From Beta vulgaris subsp. vulgaris (Eukaryota > Streptophyta > Magnoliopsida > Caryophyllales > Amaranthaceae): a stretch of DNA of 64,000 nt. Both the position numbers and the translations under genes were made by a program. This document shows positions 56,195 to 64,000 of this stretch, piece after piece. The stretch is from the NCBI RefSeq assembly GCF_026745355.1, contig NC_079202.1, forward strand, positions 3,641,692 through 3,705,691. The letters are read 5' to 3'. Under the pieces are notes generated by a model, which saw nothing but the letters and a program-made list of their open reading frames with translations, was not told the origin of the DNA and did not search any database. Numbering within the stretch: the first letter of the stretch is position 1; the number at the start of each line of letters is the position of its first letter.

Positions 56195-57850
56195 ACTGAT
56201 GACTTAACAGGACTAAGCCCCAATGACTATCGAGTTCCTCTAGATGAGGGCCACCTCCTAGCATTCAAGTCCAACATGGGTTAGATAGGGTGGTAAAGCA
56301 AGCAGTTACGAAACTACTGCTGGATGTAGGTTGATGGACAACTGATGTCCATGTCCCTTTTCTTTCCCTTGTTGCGATGAGGCCATTGCCAAGTTCAGCT
56401 TGGGGGAGGATTTTTGTAAGTATTTCCTTTCTTTTACTGCTTTCTAGTTTAGTTTAGTTAATTTAATTGCTTTCAAAAGAAATGAAAAATAATTAAAAAA
56501 ATGAAATATTGTTGAAAAATATACCAAAAATATGAGTTGAATATGAGTGGATTGATTGCTTCTCTGTACCCTGAACTGTGCTTTGAAAAATGTTTTAACT
56601 CATTATACTGGATAGTTGGGCACTTGTAATTTTAATGTTGTAATGTGATCTCTGATTGCTTTGATCTTGAGTGGATTGATGATAAAGCGCCTACTTTGAC
56701 TGCATCCTTGAACTGGTTAGACTATGAGGATTCATCGTTGCCTATGGATTTACATCAATATCCAATCTACTCTTGTGTGTTAGTTCCTCTTAGCAGTCAG
56801 ATCTTGATTTTAGCAATGTACTCGTTGATTTCTGGTGACTTTGAACACATGTTGTGATAGAGGCGTTCCTTTGTTTAATTTTAAGCCTCGGAATTGTTAA
56901 ATGAATTAATTTTTCTCCTAGCCCTGCTGAGCCTAATGACTTTTTATTTTGATATTGAGCCACATTGCACGTCCTGAGCCTTCACAATGATTATTGCCCC
57001 AAGCCTAGCTTGGGGGAGCATTTATTAGGATGACACTATGATGTGTGGTTGATTCTACGGGTTGGTTGGAAATAATGTCTATGTTGCTCCAAAGAAAAGA
57101 AAGAAAAAGAAGAAACTAAAGTGAAAAATGATAGTGAATAATGAAAAAAAATCTCTATGATCTTCGCTCAATAAATTTCAAAAAGTGTTGAAAGTCATGC
57201 TAAAAGAGACAAGTATTGGATGGTTCGTGAAGCTTTAATGTTGGTTATTGTTTTCGGCATGTTGTTGATGCCATGGGAGTTGTTTCAGCCACACCTAGTC
57301 CTGTTACTAGTGTTTTATGCTCCCCTTTTATTGGGTTTCCACCACATTGCCTAAATAATTTCCTTACCTCTACCTAAGCCCCATTACAACCTTGAGAAAG
57401 ACCTCTTGAGCACGTGTTTGATTGTTTACTGGATTGATACTGAGTCAATTTGCCTATGTTAAAGAGTAAGTTTGTTATTTGAGTTTACCTGGCTAGGATG
57501 AGCGATATTATACCTTTCTAAACATATGAGAGTGTGAGTGGGAAGGGCTATTATGGTTGGGTTGGTGAGTGTTTGGGCATATATTATGCCTGCAACAAAT
57601 TTGAGAGGGTGACACCTCGGTGAGAGCCTTTTCAAGATATGCATGTTATGTAGGGCAGCTGCTTGATTGTTTTCTTAGGTGTTGGTTGTCAGGATGATCT
57701 AAACAACTGAACTTGAATTTTGCTTGCTTGAAGGTTTTCGAGTTTGAAAATATTTGAGCCTGAATTTATTATTTGAGGGGTGAACCTATTATATTCATGT
57801 TCATGTTTTGCTTTGCTTGGGGATAAGCAAAGATATAGCTTGGAGGAGTT
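56195..57850 (+). other. 3' internal region of the Athila element, pol deleted
   Basis: Starts with DDLTGLSPN (RT start) and then loses coding similarity. The polypurine motif agcttgg(g/a)ggag occurs at about 56398, 57006 and 57837, the last directly before the 3' LTR. Otherwise non-coding, AT-rich; the part from about 57290 is homologous to 23489-24070 in reverse. Confidence 0.65.
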
Positions 57851-59373
57851 TAATATGTCTATTTTATATAAAGATTTTACCTCCGTCCCTCATTCATTAT
57901 TGGTCGTAATTACGCTCTTCGGAGCCATATTTACTACTAAAGTGCTCCTTGTAGTGTGTTTGTATTTTCAGATTGATCATTATAGGAATTAGCACGTTTT
58001 AGTGCATTTCCTGCTCATTTATATCACTACAAGAGATGATGTATATTTGAGAGAACGAGCATTGAGTTGGAAGAGTTTTGAAGCAAAGCGAATAATAAAA
58101 AGAAGTAGAAAAATGACTCCAGTCCACTCTTTGATTATATCTCAATTTATACAAATCCAAATAGAGTGATTTCAATTGTGTTAGATTATACATTGCAAGA
58201 GCTTTCCAACGAGTGTTTACTTGCCTAATTCCGATGAATAACGAACAAGTTATGGCGTTTTGCAGATTGAGATTTTGTGCAGGCTGACGACCGCCCGGCC
58301 GGGCAGAATCCCCCCCGATTACCCGGGCACCCTTACTTAGCCAAATTTCATCGTTTGTAGAAGATTTTGATAAAGAGAAAATATATTGTTGCGGCCCCGA
58401 CCGAGTGGGGGCACTATTTCCTATTCTAAGGTTTATGACTTGACAATCACCCGACCAGGCGGATTTTGCCCGGGTTGGTCGGGCGGGGTGCTTTTAAGGT
58501 TTCCGAAGCGCGTGTTGCGTGAGTTTTTGATGGATATCTAAATACTTATCTTTTTCAGAATCAAAAGACTATGTTTTATTTTTAGAGTGTCGACTTTTGG
58601 TTTCTAAGCACTTTTTATTTACCTAAGAACCCTAGTATTATTTTTTCTCATTTTTATTCATTGAACTTTCAATAGAAGTGTGGATTTCACAAGATTGATT
58701 CTACAATTGGTATTCTTTTTCTTCCCTTAATATTCTTCTTTAGTTCTTGATTATTTATCATATGCTTTACTTATTTCAGCATGAGTATGTTGTTTCAAAT
58801 ATGATTGAGTCTGTTATTTCTAGGGTTTAGGGTTCCATGATCAACTATGAAGGGATGTTTATAAAGTATTAATATTTGATGATGTTTGTTGATTCCTATT
58901 GAACGTATTATCTCTATTCAATCTAATTTGGCCAGATTTGATTGTTATAACATTGCAATATTAGGTTATGCGTCGAGAGGTATAAACTTGATATTAAGGC
59001 TAGGTTCAATAGGTAGTTTTCGTATTGATAATTGCGAGAGCTTGTTAATATCATTCTATGGTTGATTTCGATTCGAGAGAACAAATCAACCTGTTTAACA
59101 GCATTATTAATTATTTATTGTTGTGTTTCATCCTGGAATTATTGTTCATTGGTGAACCCATACCCTAGGCTTTTTATTATTGATATTCTTGATTTACTTA
59201 TTGTCTAGTTTAGCGTAATAACCAACAACACTCGTTCCATATAATGTAGATTTGATCGACAATTAGGAAAAGAACACAGTTTTCCCTATGGATTCGACCC
59301 TACTTCCCTGACTACTATTTGTTAGAGGACTTTAGGATTACTTTTGATTTGGCAATATGACTTTAGCCTGTCA
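57851..59373 (+). repeat. 3' LTR of the Athila element (second copy)
   Basis: 1523 bp, begins taatatgtct (first G of TG changed), ends CCTGTCA, then gtaat. Highly similar to 46491-48014. Contains the GC-rich inverted segments at about 58285-58330 and 58450-58490. Confidence 0.85.
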
Positions 59374-59416
59374 GTAATGAAGTAGTTAAACCCTTCCCTT
59401 GCCTTTGTGCTCATAG

Positions 59417-60748
59417 CACTAGTAGAATAAATGCATATTGCTGCGGTCAAAAAGTGGCCTATTGCTGCAATTTTGGGCGCGCAGCAATTAAGGGGGCAGC
59501 AATAGGTAATAACTATATTGCTGCGGTTTAAAACCGCAGCAATATGTCCTTGCCAGGTAAAAAAAATTTTTTTTTGGAATTTTGCAATTAAATTTAAAAG
59601 ATTAAAACCATGCCACTAACCCATTCACTATCCACCAAATTCGCAAACAGGAGATGAAATGACATGAATCTTATTAATATCTAAAGATCAAAAACTATTA
59701 CACTTTAATGACTAATTGTAAAAATTATAATAAATACAAAAAATAAAAAATGATCTTAAAAAACAAAAAAATAAAATAAAAATAAAAAAAACTACAAACA
59801 CAAACAGATCTAAAAAAAATGAAAAAAAATACGAAAAAAAATCCTAAAACAAAAAATTACAAACAGATCAGTCAGATCTAAAATAAAAAATAAAAAATAT
59901 CGTTTCTCGCGGCTCTGAAAAACTTGCTTCTCGACGATTGATCGTTTCTCGCGGCTCTTAAAAACCTGCTCTGAAAAAACGTTTCTTGCGGCTAGGATAA
60001 AGAACCAGATCTGAAAAATGAAACTATTGATGAAGGACGATTCAAAAACCTGCTTCGCGACGATTCGAAACCCATCTCGTTCTCGACGATGTGAACCAAC
60101 CACTCACGAACGAACCACTCACGCTTGTTCGTCGCGTCTCAACCCTTGTTCGACGCGTCTCACGAATAAACCAACCACTCACGAACGAACCACTCACGAA
60201 CTAAAAATTCATCACTCAACCTTGTTCGTCGCGTCTCAACCACTCACGAACGAATCGAAAAAACGCAGAGGTGTGCGTGGAAGAGGGAGGCGAGCGTGGA
60301 AGAGAGGAGAGAGTGAAATCTGAAGAGGGGCGTGGAGAGTGAAGAGAGAGAAGAAGAGAGGAAGAGAGGAGAGAGAGTAAAATTAAAACAGTGGGGCGTG
60401 AAAACTAAAGAAAGAGAGGGGAGGGTTTAAAACCCTAGGTGATTTTTTTATTATTAATTTTAAAAGCCTATTGTTGCGGTTTTTCGTAAAAACCGCAACA
60501 ATAGGTTGAAATAATAATATTTTATATTATTTTAATATATTGTTGCGGTTTTTTCAGAAACCGCAGCAATATGTTTGCTCAAAAATTTTCAAAATATTGT
60601 CGTTCAAACCATATTGCTGCGGTTTTCTATCAAAACCGCAGCAATATGGTAATTTTAGATTTTTATTTTCTTTTTACGTGATATATTGTTGCGTATGGGT
60701 AAAACCGCAGCAATACCACCGCAGCAAAAAGCAATTATTCTAATAGTG
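59417..60748. mobile_element. CACTA-C: short non-autonomous CACTA transposon
   Basis: 1332 bp, ends CACTAGTAGAATAAATGC and GCAATTATTCTAATAGTG, target duplication tag (59414-59416 and 60749-60751). Hairpin units at 59515-59545, about 60469-60504, 60537-60573 and 60609-60649. The unoccupied target (ctcataggactac) is present at 48051-48063. The interior holds degenerate cgtttctcgcggctct repeats (59898-59995) and a CpG-rich minisatellite. Confidence 0.92.
60085..60255. repeat. CpG-rich minisatellite in CACTA-C
   Basis: Alternating words accactcacgaacgaacc and cttgttcgtcgcgtctcaac recur several times. It gives Thr/His/Arg-rich frames on both strands that look like artefacts of the repeat. Confidence 0.7.
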
Positions 60749-60751
60749 TAG

Positions 60752-62219
60752 GACTACAAATATCTGTGTGTATGAGGCCCAAGAGATCACTGGCCTTTTC
60801 ACCCTTTCAAGTAAACGGTGACTTCGTCATCTTCCCCATCAAGCATTATTTTCATACATCAAATGATTCGAAATCAAATGATGGAAGAATACCATCTTGT
60901 TGTAACTTTTGGATGCGCTTTTGGTTTATATGACCCATTCGACAATGTCAAATATGGTTAGGTTTGATTCGTATGATTTTTGTTTCTTGTTATCTATGTT
61001 ATAGCCTTGTATTAACCTATCAAGCACATATAAGCCATTATTTATTAATTTAGCACTAGCATAGAACATATTATTGTAGGAAATGGAACAAAACTTGTTC
61101 TTACTTTCAGAATAAAACCCTTCAGAGTCCAAAACAGAAACATAAATTATGTTCTTAGTTATTGAAGGAACAAAGTAACAATTTTTGAGTTCTAAAATAA
61201 AGTTAGATGGCAAATGTAGACTATAGATTCCTACAGCAAGTGCATCAACCCGTGCTCCATTTCCAATGCGAAGCCCTGTCTTGCACTTTGTCAACCTCGT
61301 ACTTCTTCTTAGTCCCTACACATTATTAACTATGTGAAAACCACAACCGGTATCCAATACCGATAAAGAAGTAGAAGTCAAATTGATTTTTATAACAAAT
61401 ATACCTGAAGTGGAAGCACCCGACTTCTTTTCATCCAAGTATATGGGATAATTCCTTTTCCAATGTCCTATCTTGTGACAATGGAAGCACTTGCTTTCCG
61501 CGGCGACCTTTGGCGTGGCGGTTGTCTTGGGTTTTTATAGAAACAACGACAACTTGATTGCCTTTGTCCTTCTTTCCTGCCCATTTCTTCTTGAAACCCT
61601 TTCCCTTCTGAACCATCAAAACCTCTTTCTTTGGATTCCTAGGGATGTTCTCTCAGCATTGACCAACAGCCCATGCAACTCTTGCAAAGTCTTTTCAGAC
61701 TCATTCATGTTGAAGGTCATCCTGAACTAATTGAAGTTGTTAGATAATGAATGGAGAATGATGTTACTAGCCAACTCCGCCCTATAAGGGATTCCAAGTC
61801 GTTGCATGTTTTCGAAAACACCCATCATAGTGAAAAACATGGGGGCCAACAGCTTGACCCGACTTCATGTGACATTCTAGTATCTCCATATTGGTCTCAT
61901 ACTGCTCTTCCGCAGCTCTTGCATGGTGGTATGAGCATCCTTGGTTTCGAACCTCTTTTGGAGGTACGGCTCTATGGATGCTATCATTAGGAAAGTAATT
62001 GGTACACACCTATCATTGGCCTGCTTAGCACGATGATTTCTGCTTCATTCGGTTCATGAGTAATCATAGGAAGTGGGGTTTGTAAGACATCCTCTCGACC
62101 CTCATACCTCAGTACGATTCTTGGGGTTCTTTCCTATTAATGTTTTTTTCTCCATTCAGCCTAGCCTTCTCAAGGAAAGGATGGACGTTAAAAATAAAGT
62201 TGTTGTTGTTGTTAGACAT
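60752..62219 (-). pseudogene. Ty1/copia gag, zinc knuckle, protease and gag-pre-integrase (N-terminal half)
   Basis: Minus strand from the ATG at 62219 (MSNNNNNFIFNVHPFLEKAR): gag with VPITFLMIASIEPYLQKRFE (near 62000) and FNMNESEKTLQELHGLLV (61700), then KGKGFKKKW, a knuckle CFHCHKIGHWKRN whose last Cys is altered (61490-61430), protease SVLDTGCGFH (61370-61340), RIGNGARVDALAVG and ELKNCYFVPSITKNIIYVS (61290-61140), and GLYVLD. It continues at 59416-59374 across CACTA-C, then across Athila to 46490. Numerous stops. Confidence 0.8.
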
Positions 62220-62755
62220 AGATCTACAGATTTCAATTTTATGTTTGTAAGACAACGTAAAACATGCAAAGGTTTCTAGGTTGGTCACATATTTCAATTT
62301 TAATGTCCCATTTGAATAAGTGAGAACAAGATCCAATCAGCATGCAATACTAAGTAGACGGAAGCCTTTTCTTAACGTTACATTCTCCGGGTAAGTAAAC
62401 TCTTTTACTAATTATAACCCTTTATAATTCTTGTTTAGATTGGTAAACATCGTATGCTTAACTTTATCTTGCTTCAAAATCCAAAACACTTTTGATAATT
62501 TTGTTAAGGATAACCAAACTAATTAAGTTGTAAAATTCGCAATTTTACCTTATCTCCCAAAGTTAAAGATAATACCCCATGACCTATTACTATTAATTAA
62601 GGGTTAATAAGTATTTTATGTTTGGATAAGCTAACCTTAATATTTGCGGGACCTAAGTTTATTATGTCGTTATGAATTAGTGAACTCTAGCGTATTGATA
62701 ACCAACATACAATAAACTTATAAGAATCATAATAACAATAAAATGCACTATTAAA
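62220..62755. other. Leader or LTR side of the copia element, unresolved
   Basis: Upstream of the copia gag start. I could not find the usual initiator-Met primer site or an LTR partner near 43-44 kb. AT-rich. Confidence 0.35.
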
Positions 62756-62960
62756 TATGATCTAGTATGGCCCGTTATTCTTGCACTCAACGACTGTTTT
62801 AATCCGTCGTTGCCACCGACTGTTTTTAAAGTGGATAGCGATAAATAAACAGTAGTTCTTTATTAGCGACCATATAAAACAGTCGTTGATAGTATTATTA
62901 TGTTTTTTAAGCTTAGGCGACTGTATTAAATGATCACTGCTGAAAAAGGAGATAAAATAA
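62756..62960. repeat. Hairpin-type repeat array, second family
   Basis: Words caacgactgtttt, cgtcgttg, cgactgttttt, aaaacagtcgttg and ggcgactgtatt appear in direct and inverted order, forming short imperfect hairpins like a subterminal array of another CACTA-type element. No terminal CACTA could be fixed. Confidence 0.45.
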
Positions 62961-64000
62961 AGTTGGCCTTTTGAGAACATTCGATTTTTATTCAAAGACA
63001 AAAGACAAAAGGGAGGGTGCACGAAGTTTCCTAGAATCCATTATTGAAGGTCGAGGTCTGACCTCCACCTTCCTCCAATGACCGGCGACAGCACATTATA
63101 TCTCTCTCCTTGCCGCCAGTAATGCCTGAAGCTTCATGTTTCTAATTTTTTTTATTTTCGTTACTCATCAAACCCTAATAATTGGGTTTCTGGGACATAG
63201 GTGGCACACCACCACCGTACGCCAGTCATCCGACTGTCGCCACTTCTAATTCTATCACGTTGTCGCCGGTAATCCCCAAACCCTATGTTTTTAAATTTTT
63301 TTAAAAAAATTTTTTGGTACTCACCAAACTGTAATTCGCCGCTTCTGAATTGGGTTTTGTAATGATATATTTAAGATTACTTGTTATGATATGTTGATAT
63401 TTCCATTTATAATATTGCTACATGCTTTATTTAATTTTCATGACATTTCCATTTATGATACTGCTACATGCTTTATTTAGTTGTTTATTTTACGATATTT
63501 TTGTTGGTAGTGATGCTAGATTAACACTTAATCTTATCCACCATGATTTATATATTTGTTGTTTTTTTAGGTAATCATGTCTAATCCCAATGGGCACGAA
63601 GGTTGAGATGGCTTAGGGGGAAGCCAAGGACGTGGGAATTTGATTTCCAAGGAGCTTTTTCAGTCACCAAAACTACAAGAAAGCCACAGCCCTATCTCAG
63701 AGACACATGGAGATGATTCATAGGCACGTGACTTTGGTAACCACGTATTAGAGACTCTGAACAATCATATGGAGGAAAGTAAAGAGTCGAAGTGTGCACC
63801 AAAAAAGGTTTTAAGCCCTACTGGATTGTGGTAATTAAGTTTGTAAGCTAATATATGCTTCATGATATTTGTATCAAATGATAATCACAATTCACGTGTT
63901 TGTTTGGTTTTCAAATTCAAGTTTGATAATAACAACGTAAGTGGTTCCATCACTGACATTTTCCAGGGCCTTTTTCGAAAACCTTGGTTCAGTTATAGTG
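62961..64000. other. Non-coding or unrecognised region at the right edge
   Basis: A leader-like C/T-rich part (63060-63250) precedes a weak plus-strand reading from ATG 63579 (MSNPNGHEG, then a stop). The following QSPKLQESHSPISETHGDDS has no known domain. It could be the start of a transposon gene running out of the window, but evidence is weak. Confidence 0.3.

Larger units (their letters stand above)
48324..59373 (+). mobile_element. Athila-type Ty3/gypsy element, pol-deleted, multiply invaded
   Basis: Contains a gag zinc knuckle (48336), an LTR-like insertion (about 48507-50976), more gag and the protease (50977-52359), CACTA-B (52363-56194), and a non-coding 3' region with repeated polypurine motifs. 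The 3' LTR (57851-59373) is followed by the target duplication gtaat and copia sequence. RT, RNase H and integrase are absent. The 5' end is joined to a copia fragment rather than to a proper 5' LTR and primer site. Confidence 0.75.

Noticed and set aside
60018..60323. Frame with repeated THERTTH words
   Set aside because: Direct translation of the minisatellite in CACTA-C; no conserved domain.
63579..63840. Start of an En/Spm-like transposase gene at the right edge
   Set aside because: Only a short stop-containing reading with no recognisable domain; kept as an unresolved region.

Overview
The window looks like nuclear DNA of a flowering plant, most likely a eudicot. It is AT-rich, has spliced plant genes, and almost everything else is plant transposable elements of many ages nested in one another. 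A Caryophyllales/Amaranthaceae source would fit the repeat types, but that is a low-confidence impression. No rRNA or tRNA gene, CRISPR array or bacterial-type operon was seen.

Layout. (1) 1-18880: an old L1-type LINE (LINE-A, minus strand) is split by two later insertions. One is a 10.4 kb Sirevirus-type Ty1/copia element (1041-11463, TSD cttcc, LTRs of about 1.57 kb) with a degraded gag-pol and an extra downstream reading frame. The other is a nearly complete L1-type LINE (LINE-B, 11856-18529, minus strand) with a 15-bp target duplication. An opposite-strand LINE fragment (LINE-C) follows. (2) 19.2-29 kb: the remains of a coding CACTA element with a Ulp1-like protease gene, broken by an Athila-type LTR piece, then inverted-repeat MITEs, a Ty3/gypsy gag fragment and another LINE fragment. 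(3) 29-36.9 kb: a long LTR with promoter, internal tandem repeats and a nested solo LTR; then a spliced plus-strand gene with a 'putative gypsy type transposon' domain facing a minus-strand Ty3/gypsy pol that has lost its integrase core; then a small copia LTR. (4) 36.9-43.4 kb: the only gene island. It holds a DRMY1/DP1-like Myb-family 5' gene fragment (minus) head to head with a DOG1-domain gene (plus, one frameshift), a Tourist-like MITE sitting exactly on the DOG1-like stop codon, a Pack-MULE carrying a GRF zinc-finger frame, and a PIF/Harbinger-type MITE carrying a ZNF593/Bud20-like exon. (5) 44-62.2 kb: a minus-strand Ty1/copia element split by a plus-strand Athila-type element. The Athila element is itself invaded by an LTR-like sequence, and by a CACTA element that contains a solo chromovirus-like LTR. 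A second CACTA element lies in the right-hand copia part. An LTR plus 309 bp of copia flank occurs twice, once without and once with that second CACTA. (6) 62.2-64 kb: non-coding sequence with another short hairpin-repeat family.

The most unusual structure is a family of CACTA-type elements (19.2, 52.4 and 59.4 kb) whose subterminal regions are arrays of short near-perfect hairpins sharing the stem attgctgcggttt but with different loops. The retroelement proteins are nearly all broken by stops and frame changes. Many differences between the Sirevirus LTRs are one-base length changes in homopolymers, so part of the apparent decay could be sequence error. Exact target duplications allow the insertion order of most layers to be read directly.
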